Shown: positions 50,786-57,799 of the stretch, piece after piece
How positions within the stretch are numbered: the first letter of the stretch is position 1
Layout of the letters: every line of letters starts with the position of its first letter
NCBI GenBank assembly: GCA_017302655.1
Contig: JAFLDE010000005.1
Coordinates: forward strand, 32,353-96,352
Length of the DNA: 64,000 nucleotides
Direction of reading: 5' to 3'
From: Burkholderiales bacterium
Lineage (GTDB): Bacteria > Pseudomonadota > Gammaproteobacteria > Burkholderiales > Burkholderiaceae_C
Translations under genes and position numbers: made by a program
Notes under the pieces: model-generated
What the model was told of the DNA's origin: nothing
The model's database searches: none
Seen by the model: the letters and a program-made list of their open reading frames with translations, nothing else

Positions 50786-51944
50786 TCTTCTTCTCCATCA
50801 TCGAAACAAAGCGATCAAACAGATAGCCGATGTCGTGAGGACCAGGGCTGGCTTCCGGGTGACCCTGGAAGCTGAACGCCGGCACGTCGGTGCGGGCAAT
50901 CCCCTGCAGGCTGCCGTCGAACAGGCTCACATGCGTGGCGCGCAGGGTGGACGGCAAGGTGTCGGCATCGGCCGCAAAACCGTGGTTCTGGCTGGTGATG
51001 CTGACACGGCCGCTGTCCAGGTCTTTCACTGGGTGGTTGGCACCGTGATGGCCGAACTTCATCTTGTAGGTCTTGGCTCCACTGGCCAGCGCCAGGATCT
51101 GGTGGCCGAGGCAGATGCCAAACAAGGGGAAGCCGGCGGCGATGAGTTCCTGCGTGGCTCGGATCGCGTAATCGCAGGGCTCCGGGTCGCCGGGGCCGTT
51201 CGAGAGGAACACGCCGTTGGGCGCCAGTTCCTTCACGCGACTGGCTGGCGTTTGCGCCGGCACCACGGTAACGCGGCAGCCGCGGCTGGTGAGCATGCGC
51301 AAGATGTTGCGCTTGACGCCAAAGTCGTAGGCGACCACGTGCAGCGGACGCGCGGCCGGCATCGGGAAGCCCTGGCCGATCTGCCATTCGCCGTCCTGCC
51401 ACTCGCTCTCTTCACGCTGACTGACCACCTTGGCCAGGTCCATGCCAGCCATGCTGGGCGCGCCCTGGGCGGCCGCGAGCGCCTGTTCCCAATGGGCTTG
51501 GGTGACTTCGGTTCCATCCGCCAAAGCCAGCACGCAAGCGTTCTGTGCGCCCTTGCTGCGCAGGATCCGGGTCAGGCGCCGGGTGTCGATGCCCGCAATG
51601 CCCACGCAGCCCTGAGCCGCCAGGTAGTCCTGCAGGCGCTGGGTGCTACGGAAATTGCTGGGTTCAGCGGGCACCTGCCGCACCACCAGGCCGGCGGCCT
51701 GGATGCGAGGGGACTCCTCGTCCTCAGTGCTGACGCCATAGTTGCCGATGTGCGGATAGGTCAGGGTGACGATCTGCCGGCAATAGCTCGGGTCGGTCAG
51801 GATCTCCTGGTAGCCCGTCAGCGAAGTGTTGAACACCAACTCGCCGACCGTCTGACCCAACGCGCCGATGGCGTGTCCAAGGAAACGCGAACCGTCAGCA
51901 AGCACCAGCAGCGCAGGGCTGGCATGAGAGGAAGTCAATAGCAA
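50778..51944 (-). CDS. carA: Carbamoyl-phosphate synthase small subunit
   Basis: 388 residues. Class I glutamine amidotransferase that feeds ammonia to CarB. The catalytic Cys is in [13 protein letters not shown] (about residue 270), with His/Glu in [14 protein letters not shown]. The start appears to be TTG at 51944: GGAG sits 7 bases upstream and no in-frame ATG precedes the conserved [13 protein letters not shown]. It overlaps carB by 8 bases. The 247-base divergent gap to the BI-1 gene (51945-52191) should hold its promoter; I see no pyrimidine attenuator hairpin. Confidence 0.95.
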
Positions 51945-52108
51945 ATGGCGGCTCCGGTTGAGCGCGCCCCGCCTGGCTTCAGGAATGACTGCGGCCTCTG
52001 CTGGGGTTTCGAGTGAAGTTCAGTTCGAGGCGCGCTGTGTTCAGGGTAAACCTGAGGAGTGTAGCCGGACGGGCCGCATCATCCACACACGTGGCGGCCA
52101 GCCAAGCC

Positions 52109-52137
52109 CTTGAAACGCGAAGGGCATGGCCCCAGTT
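52109..52137 (+). promoter_or_regulatory. Sigma-32-like promoter of the BI-1 family gene
   Basis: CTTGAAA-N14-CCCCAGTT. The -35 matches the RpoH consensus exactly and the -10 differs from CCCCATNT at one defined base. It lies 55-83 bases upstream of the start codon. Confidence 0.65.
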
Positions 52138-52144
52138 AGCGAAG

Positions 52145-52158
52145 GCATTCCTAGAATG
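52145..52158 (+). promoter_or_regulatory. TTCCTAGAATGC -10-type element
   Basis: ATTCCTAGAATGC, within a 6+3+6 palindrome GCATTC-CTA-GAATGC. TAGAAT would be a sigma-70 -10, 34 bases upstream of the start codon. The same CTTCCTAGAATGC appears before surE and ftsH. Confidence 0.45.
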
Positions 52159-52191
52159 CGCCCCGTCTCTTCAACCACTCGGAGTCCCTGG

Positions 52192-52881
52192 ATGAATCAT
52201 CCGATGCACGCGATGTATGGCGGCACCGTTCTTGACGCCGCTGCGCGCAACAAAGTGCTGCGCAATACCTATGCGCTGCTGGCGGTTTCTCTCATTCCCA
52301 CAGTGCTGGGCGCATGGGTCGGTGTCAGCACCGGCGTCATCGCCAGTCTTGGCATGGGCATGAGCCTGATCCTTTTCCTTGGCATTTCCTTCGGCTTCAT
52401 GTGGGCCATTGAGAAGAACAAGAACAGTGCGTCGGGCGTTTATTTGTTGCTGGGCTTCACGTTCTTCATGGGCCTGATGCTGTCCCGTCTCGTCGGCCAG
52501 GTGCTGGGCCTTTCGAATGGTGGCAAGTTGATCGGCGTCGCCTTTGCCGGCACGGCAGCGGTGTTCGCCGCCATGGCCATGCTGGCCACGGTGGTGAAAC
52601 GCGACCTGTCGTCGATGGGCAAGTTCCTGACGGTGGGTGCTGTGATTCTGTTGGTGGCCGTCGTCGCCAACATCTTCCTGCAATCCAGCGCCTTGATGCT
52701 GACCATCATCGTCGCCATGCTTGGCTTGTTCAGCGCCTTCCTGCTCTATGACCTGAAGCGCATCATGGACGGCGGCGAGACGAATTACGTGAGCGCCACC
52801 TTGGCGGTGTATCTGGACTTGTACAACATCTTCCAGAGCCTGCTGTCGCTGCTTGGTATCTTCGGAGGCGAGCGCGATTAA
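52192..52881 (+). CDS. Bax inhibitor-1/YccA family membrane protein
   Basis: 229 residues, seven predicted membrane helices (about 28-50, 53-70, 80-100, 108-128, 138-158, 162-182, 205-225). Family hallmarks are the N-terminal RNKVLRNTYALLAVSLIPT and the C-terminal LYDLKRIMDGGETNYVSATLAVYLDLYNIFQSLL with paired Asp residues that form the pH/Ca sensor in BsYetJ. E. coli YccA of this family is a substrate and modulator of FtsH. Ribosome site GGAGT before ATG 52192. A sigma-32-like promoter lies upstream and a strong terminator downstream. Confidence 0.93.
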   Translation: MNHPMHAMYGGTVLDAAARNKVLRNTYALLAVSLIPTVLGAWVGVSTGVIASLGMGMSLILFLGISFGFMWAIEKNKNSASGVYLLLGFTFFMGLMLSRLVGQVLGLSNGGKLIGVAFAGTAAVFAAMAMLATVVKRDLSSMGKFLTVGAVILLVAVVANIFLQSSALMLTIIVAMLGLFSAFLLYDLKRIMDGGETNYVSATLAVYLDLYNIFQSLLSLLGIFGGERD

Positions 52882-52900
52882 GTCTCGCCCCCTAAGCAAG

Positions 52901-52926
52901 AAGGCGCCCCTGGGGCGCCTTTTTTC
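52901..52926. terminator. Bidirectional terminator between the BI-1 gene and rlmD
   Basis: AAGGCGCCCC-T-GGGGCGCCTT followed by TTTT on the plus strand, and by CTTCTTGC on the minus strand. It serves the BI-1 gene and overlaps the rlmD stop. Confidence 0.88.
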
Positions 52927-54271
52927 ATGTCCGCTCGAACACTGCGATGGACTCGACGTGCGCCGTGTGCGGAAACATGTTCACCACGCCGGCTGCGGTG
53001 CAGCGATAACCCGCCAAATGAACCAGCAAGCCCGCATCGCGCGCCAGCGTAGCCGGGTTGCAACTCACATAGACGATGCGACGAGGCGGCGTCCAACCCG
53101 GGGCTAGGCTCGGATCCTGCACAGCATCAGCAACAGCCTTGGCAAGCGCAATAGCACCCTCCCGCGGTGGATCCACCAGCCAACGGGCTGCCGAGCCATA
53201 GGAAGCCAAGTCGGCCGGCGCGAGTTCAAAGAGATTGCGCGCCGCGAAGCTGGCATTCGCGACACCGTTGTGCACGGCGTTCTCGCGCGAACGAGCCACC
53301 AAGGCTTCGCTTCCTTCGATGCCCAGCACCTCGTCTGCCTGCATTGCCAAGGGCAAGGTGAAGTTGCCCAGGCCGCAGAACCAGTCGATGACACGCTCAC
53401 CGGGCCGAACGTCCAGCAAGCGAAGAGCCTGTTGAACCAACAATCGGTTGATGTCGTGGTTGACTTGGGTGAAGTCGGTCGGCTTGAAGGGCATCTCGAC
53501 GCCAAACTCGGGCAGCCGGTAGCTCAACGGTGTGCCACCTTCATCGAGCAGCTTGACGCTGTCGGGCCCTTTGGGCTGCAACCACCATTGCACGCCATGC
53601 TGCGCGGCAAAGTCGCGAAGGCGCTGTTGGTCGTTGATGGAGAGCGGCTCTAGATTGCGCAGCACCAGCGCGCAGACTTCGTCTCCCATGGCCAATTCGA
53701 TTTGCGGAAGGCGCTCTCGCGCTTCCATGGCGCCAATGAGATCCCGCAACGGCAGCAGCAACTGGCTGACCTTGGCAGGCAGCACGGCGCAACTGCGCAT
53801 ATCGGCCACATAGCGACTCTTTCGTTCGTGGAAGCCGATCAGCACCACGCCCTTCTTGGCCACATAGCGCACCGACAGCCGAGCGCGGCGTCGATATCCC
53901 CAAGCGCTGCCGCCCATGGGACGCAGCACACGCTCGGGCTTCACTTTGCCGAGGTGCTGCAGGTTGTCCTCCAACACGCGCTGCTTGATGGCGATCTGAG
54001 CATCGGCGTGAAGATGCTGCATCTTGCAGCCGCCACAGGCACCGGCATGGAGACCGAAGTGAGGGCAACCGGGCTGCACACGCTGCGAACTCTCCCGGCC
54101 CATGGCCGTGATCTGGCCCTGCTCCCAGTTGTTCTTGCTGCGCTGCACCTTCACCTGCACCCACTCGGTGGGCAGCGCACCTTCGATGAAGACCACCTTG
54201 CCGTCTTCGCGCCGGGCCACGCCCTGCGCCTCCAGGTCGAGCGACTCGACCGTCAACCATTGTTCTTGCAT
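52925..54271 (-). CDS. rlmD: 23S rRNA (uracil(1939)-C(5))-methyltransferase
   Basis: 448 residues. A TRAM domain (about 1-60), then a [4Fe-4S] cluster region ([19 protein letters not shown], plus Cys in MRSCAVL), then the SAM methyltransferase domain with [16 protein letters not shown] and the catalytic Cys in [15 protein letters not shown] near residue 400. The ATG at 54271 has no Shine-Dalgarno but has GATAAT ending 6 bases upstream. It follows nlpD after 66 bases; rpoS is not present between them. Confidence 0.95.
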   Translation of the reverse strand: MQEQWLTVESLDLEAQGVARREDGKVVFIEGALPTEWVQVKVQRSKNNWEQGQITAMGRESSQRVQPGCPHFGLHAGACGGCKMQHLHADAQIAIKQRVLEDNLQHLGKVKPERVLRPMGGSAWGYRRRARLSVRYVAKKGVVLIGFHERKSRYVADMRSCAVLPAKVSQLLLPLRDLIGAMEARERLPQIELAMGDEVCALVLRNLEPLSINDQQRLRDFAAQHGVQWWLQPKGPDSVKLLDEGGTPLSYRLPEFGVEMPFKPTDFTQVNHDINRLLVQQALRLLDVRPGERVIDWFCGLGNFTLPLAMQADEVLGIEGSEALVARSRENAVHNGVANASFAARNLFELAPADLASYGSAARWLVDPPREGAIALAKAVADAVQDPSLAPGWTPPRRIVYVSCNPATLARDAGLLVHLAGYRCTAAGVVNMFPHTAHVESIAVFERT

Positions 54272-54277
54272 GCGGGA

Positions 54278-54283
54278 ATTATC
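54278..54283 (-). promoter_or_regulatory. -10-like GATAAT 6 bases before the rlmD start
   Basis: GATAAT-TCCCGC-ATG on the minus strand. No recognisable -35. Confidence 0.45.
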
Positions 54284-54337
54284 CCGGCGGCCTAGGAGGG
54301 CGCGCCACGACTCAAGCCATCGCGAACCAAAACGCGC

Positions 54338-55210
54338 CTAGCGCTGTGGCAACAGCCGCGCCGGATCGACGGGCTTGCCCTTTCGCCGAATCTCGAAATG
54401 CAGCTTGACCTGGTCGGTGTCGCTGCTTCCCATCTCGGCGATCGGCTGACCGCGTTTGACGACTTGGTCCTCTCGCACCAGCAAGGCCTGGTTGTGCGCG
54501 TAGGCGCTCAAAAAGGTGTCGTTGTGCTTGATGATGACCATGTTGCCGTAGCCGCGCAGGCCGGAGCCGGCATACATGACCCGCCCGTCGGCCGCGGCCA
54601 GCACCGCATCACCGGCCTTGCCCGCTATGGCCAGCCCTTTGTTGCGCTGTTCATCAAACCCTGCCTGCACCGCACCCTGGGCAGGCCAGGCCCAGGCCAA
54701 ATCCGGTTCGGCACCCGCGCTGGTCGACGCAATCGGACTCGCAGCAGCCGCTGGCGCGGTGGCCCGCGCGTCAGGCTTGGCTTCGGTCTTGGCTTCCACC
54801 TTGGTTTCCAGCGGCTTCGATTCCACCCTTGCTGCGGCAACGGGCTTGCTTTGGACGGCCTCTCCGGCACCGGGAGGCGCCAGGCGCAGCACTTGGCCCA
54901 CTTCCAGCAGGTTGGGGTTGTCCAAACCGTTCCAGCGAGCCAGATCGCGCCAGCCCAAGCCCTGATCGAGCGCGATGCGAATCAAGGTATCACCCGGCTT
55001 GACCGTGTAGCTTGGAGCCCGTGCAGGCTCCGCAATGGGAGCCGGCTTGGCCTCGACCGGCTGCACCAAAGGGGCCGGTGGCGCTGGTATCGTCGTCCGC
55101 TCTTCCACAGGTGCGCGATGCGGAGGCGCCACCGAGCAAGCGCCAAGTACCAGCAAAGTAAGGGCGACAGCCAAGCGGCTGGCGAGGGCAAAGCGTTGCG
55201 TCGCAATCAT
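54338..55210 (-). CDS. nlpD: NlpD-type lipoprotein with LysM and LytM domains
   Basis: 290 residues. Lipobox LGAC (Cys about residue 25), Pro-rich linker, LysM domain (about 67-112, SYTVKPGDTLIRIALDQGL), a second linker rich in Ala/Lys/Glu, and a C-terminal degenerate M23 (LytM) domain (about 170-290). The M23 metal ligands are incomplete (NKGLAIAGKAGDAV where HxxxD is expected), as in NlpD/EnvC activators of amidases rather than active endopeptidases. It activates AmiC at the septum in relatives. It is 60 bases after pcm. Confidence 0.93.
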   Translation of the reverse strand: MIATQRFALASRLAVALTLLVLGACSVAPPHRAPVEERTTIPAPPAPLVQPVEAKPAPIAEPARAPSYTVKPGDTLIRIALDQGLGWRDLARWNGLDNPNLLEVGQVLRLAPPGAGEAVQSKPVAAARVESKPLETKVEAKTEAKPDARATAPAAAASPIASTSAGAEPDLAWAWPAQGAVQAGFDEQRNKGLAIAGKAGDAVLAAADGRVMYAGSGLRGYGNMVIIKHNDTFLSAYAHNQALLVREDQVVKRGQPIAEMGSSDTDQVKLHFEIRRKGKPVDPARLLPQR

Positions 55211-55270
55211 GCGTGTTTGCTTCAGGAAAGGGTGCCACGCACCGTGCGCACAGGCGGGTTCGGTGCCGCC

Positions 55271-56062
55271 TTATTCGAGACCCGATCTTAGTGGGACGAA
55301 GGCCACTGCCTCCAGTCGCTGACGTCGGTAGAACGTTCGCCCTTGGTTCGTCTCGTGATCCACCACCAGCAGTGCTTGGGCGCCCTCCTCGCTCACCGGC
55401 GCAACCAGGCGCCCGCCGGGCGCAAGCCAGTCCAACCAAGCCTGGGGCAAGTGCTCTCCTCCAGCCGCAGCGATGATGCTGTCAAAGGGGCCGATGGCCA
55501 GCCCTGTGCGGCTGCCATCGTCGTGCAGGAGTTGGAGCGGCAGTCGGGGATGGTGCTCGCGCTGCCAAGCGCGCAGCCGTTCACTGGACTGCACATGCAG
55601 CCCGGCAATGCGCTCCACACTGACCAAGGCGCGAGACAGGGCGCACAGAACCGCCGCCTGGTACCCGCAACCGGTTCCAATTTCTAGCACCCGGCCAAGG
55701 TGCCCCTGCCCGCGTGCGGTGTGCCCTTCGCTGAGCAATTGAAGCATTCGCGCCACCACCGAAGGCTTGGAAATGGTCTGCCCATGTCCGATGGGCAAGG
55801 CGGTATCTTCGTAGGCCTGAGGTGCCAGCGCCGGGTCGACGAAGCGATGCCGCGGCACCTGACTCAGGGCACGCAGCACAGGCTCTGAGGCAAGGCCGGT
55901 CAAGCGTGCCACCATGCGCTGGCGAACCACTGGGGAATCGAGCCCCACGCCTTGAGGCTGGCGCATGCGTGCTGCATCTTGCGTGGCCTGCGCCAGCATG
56001 CGTTGCGGGCGCAACAGCGGCGGTCGGCTCAAGCCCCGCCCCGCTGAAGGCGACGGGTCCAC
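55271..56062 (-). CDS. pcm: Protein-L-isoaspartate O-methyltransferase
   Basis: Up to 263 residues. It repairs isoaspartyl sites with SAM. Motif I VLEIGTGCGYQAAVL (about residue 125), DTALPIGHGQTISKPSVVARML upstream with the PIMT signature, and motif III LAPGGRLVAPV. The start codon is uncertain: the GTG at 56062 gives a 34-base overlap with surE and a ~40-residue extension common in Burkholderiales; the ATG codons at 55999 and 55966 would shorten it. Confidence 0.92.
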   Translation of the reverse strand: MDPSPSAGRGLSRPPLLRPQRMLAQATQDAARMRQPQGVGLDSPVVRQRMVARLTGLASEPVLRALSQVPRHRFVDPALAPQAYEDTALPIGHGQTISKPSVVARMLQLLSEGHTARGQGHLGRVLEIGTGCGYQAAVLCALSRALVSVERIAGLHVQSSERLRAWQREHHPRLPLQLLHDDGSRTGLAIGPFDSIIAAAGGEHLPQAWLDWLAPGGRLVAPVSEEGAQALLVVDHETNQGRTFYRRQRLEAVAFVPLRSGLE

Positions 56063-56787
56063 TCTGGCAACGCAGCGTGGTGAGTCAAGTCAACCTGCAG
56101 AGGCGTGATCGAAACCTTGCCTTGCGCCACTGCCTGGAAGTCCGTTCCCTCGTCTTCCAAGCGCGCTTCGCCGGGCGGACCAATCCAGTACACCAAATCA
56201 CCGCGGGGATTGCGTTGCGCAAATGAGGCAGCGTTCGCGTGGCGCCGACCCAGACGCGTCAGCACGCGAGGCAGGCTGGGGGCGTCCGGGCGGTTGGGGA
56301 TGTTGACGTTCAGTAAAAAGGCGGGTCCCAAGGGCTGGGCGAGCAATTCATCCAAAAGACTTCGTACGGTCAGCCCGGCGGCGTCCAACTCGTGCCAATC
56401 GCGATCAGCTTGCGAGAACGCCACAGCAGGGATGTCGAACAAATAGGCCTCGGTGGCAGCGGCCACCGTTCCTGAATAAATGGTGTCGTCGCCCAAATTG
56501 GCGCCGTTGTTGATGCCCGAAAGCACCAGTTGCGGTCGCCATCCCTCGAACAAAGGTGCTGTCAAGGCCAGGTGCACGCAATCGGATGGAGTGCCATTCA
56601 CCACAAAGAAGCCGTTGTAGGCCTGATGAACTGACAAAGGCCGGTGAAGTGACAAGGAGTTGGATGTGCCACTGGCGTTTTGTTCGGGCGCGATGACCTT
56701 GATGTCCCCGAGTCCCTCACAAGCTCTTACGAGCGCGGCCAGCCCTGGAGCGAGGTAACCATCGTCGTTGGCAATGAGAATGCGCAT
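56029..56787 (-). CDS. surE: 5'-nucleotidase SurE
   Basis: 252 residues. Metal-dependent nucleoside monophosphate and exopolyphosphate phosphatase. ILIANDDGYLAPGL at the N-terminus carries the metal-binding DD, and NGTPSDCV, SGINNGANLGDDTIYSGTVAAA are the other signature blocks. It overlaps pcm by 34 bases (surE-pcm-nlpD order). TAGAAT ends 6 bases before the ATG. Confidence 0.96.
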   Translation of the reverse strand: MRILIANDDGYLAPGLAALVRACEGLGDIKVIAPEQNASGTSNSLSLHRPLSVHQAYNGFFVVNGTPSDCVHLALTAPLFEGWRPQLVLSGINNGANLGDDTIYSGTVAAATEAYLFDIPAVAFSQADRDWHELDAAGLTVRSLLDELLAQPLGPAFLLNVNIPNRPDAPSLPRVLTRLGRRHANAASFAQRNPRGDLVYWIGPPGEARLEDEGTDFQAVAQGKVSITPLQVDLTHHAALPEWTRRLQRGGA

Positions 56788-56793
56788 GCGAGC

Positions 56794-56799
56794 ATTCTA
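56794..56799 (-). promoter_or_regulatory. -10-like TAGAAT 6 bases before the surE start
   Basis: CTTCCTAGAATGC-TCGC-ATG on the minus strand; the 13-base CTTCCTAGAATGC is also present upstream of ftsH. Confidence 0.5.
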
Positions 56800-56886
56800 G
56801 GAAGGCCAGCCCCGCGTCCTGGGGGAGCCGTCGGCGGATGCACACCCGGCCTCCGTTAGCATGACGCCACGAATGGCAGCGCGTAT

Positions 56887-57627
56887 ATGACCGTCAAAGT
56901 CCTGATCCTCGAAGACAACCCGGTGGCACGCAGTTTTCTCTGCCGTGTCGTGCGCGAGAGCTTCAGCGACCAACTGCAGATCGTGGAAGCGGCCGACTTG
57001 GAGAGCGCGCGGCGTGAAGTGGGACTCCACGGTCATTCTCACCAGAACGGCTTCAAGCTGATGTTGGTCGATCTGGAACTTCCAGATGGCAATGGCATGG
57101 AACTGCTGAGTGAACTCTCAGGCAGCCCGGCCCTGAAGATCGTGACGACGCTCTATTCCGATGACGACCACCTCTTCCCGGCACTCCAGTGCGGCGCGGA
57201 CGGTTACCTTCTCAAGGAGGACCGCTTCGAGGTGTTGGTGGAAGAATTGCAGCGCATCGTTCGTGGTCAGCCACCGCTGTCCCCGGCCATCGCGCGACGT
57301 TTGCTCAGTCACTTCAGACCAGGGTCCAGCGGTGAGAGCGGCCCGATGGCGCTGAACAGCGGTTTCGGTGCCTTCTCGAGTAGCGGCTTCATGGGCTCGC
57401 GGCCGGTGCCTCTGGATGTCATGGCCGGCGAAACCATCCGCCTCTCGCCGCGCGAGAACGAAGTGCTCACCTACCTAAGCAAGGGATTCACGATCAAGGA
57501 GATCGCGAACCTGATGGGCATCAAGTGGTACACGGTGAACGATCACATCAAGTCGATTTACAAGAAGCTCAATGTCAGCAGCCGCGCGGAAGCTGCGGTG
57601 GTGGCCAGCAAGCAGGGTTTGGTCTAA
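56887..57627 (+). CDS. LuxR/NarL-type response regulator
   Basis: 246 residues. Receiver domain (about 1-125) with phospho-acceptor Asp in LMLVDLELPDGNG (about residue 60), Thr/Ser switch in VTTLYSDDD and Lys in GYLLKEDRF. A 45-residue Gly/Ser-rich linker (PGSSGESG, GFGAFSSSGFMGS) leads to a LuxR HTH (about 183-246, LSPRENEVLTYLSKGFTIKEIANLMGIKWYTVNDHIKSIYKKLNV). No sensor kinase gene is adjacent, so it is an orphan here. It is divergent from surE (99 bases between starts) and has its own terminator. Target genes are unknown. Confidence 0.9.
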   Translation: MTVKVLILEDNPVARSFLCRVVRESFSDQLQIVEAADLESARREVGLHGHSHQNGFKLMLVDLELPDGNGMELLSELSGSPALKIVTTLYSDDDHLFPALQCGADGYLLKEDRFEVLVEELQRIVRGQPPLSPAIARRLLSHFRPGSSGESGPMALNSGFGAFSSSGFMGSRPVPLDVMAGETIRLSPRENEVLTYLSKGFTIKEIANLMGIKWYTVNDHIKSIYKKLNVSSRAEAAVVASKQGLV

Positions 57628-57642
57628 AGAGCGCTGCTGAAA

Positions 57643-57675
57643 GCAAAAGGGCGCCTGCTAAGGCGCCCTTTGCTT
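57643..57675 (+). terminator. Terminator after the response regulator
   Basis: AAGGGCGCCT-GCTA-AGGCGCCCTT with flanking GCAAA/TTTGC pairing, 20 bases past the stop. The A/T flanks make it usable on both strands, including for tRNA-His. Confidence 0.8.
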
Positions 57676-57684
57676 ATGTCCTGC

Positions 57685-57761
57685 TGGGGTGGCTGATGGG
57701 ACTCGAACCCACGACGACCAGAATCACAATCTGGGACTCTACCAACTGAGCTACAGCCACC
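57685..57761 (-). tRNA. tRNA-His (anticodon GTG)
   Basis: 77 nt including CCA and an encoded extra G at position -1 paired with C73, the identity feature of tRNA-His. Acceptor GTGGCTG/CAGCCAC, anticodon stem CCAGA/TCTGG with loop TTGTGAT (anticodon GTG). It lies just after ppiD on the same strand. Confidence 0.97.
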
Positions 57762-57799
57762 GTAGAGAGCCGCGCAGTATAGCGCAGCTCGCCTAGTTG

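Noticed and set aside
54338-55210. NlpD as an active M23 endopeptidase
   Set aside because: The zinc-binding residues of M23 are incomplete, consistent with a regulatory LytM domain.
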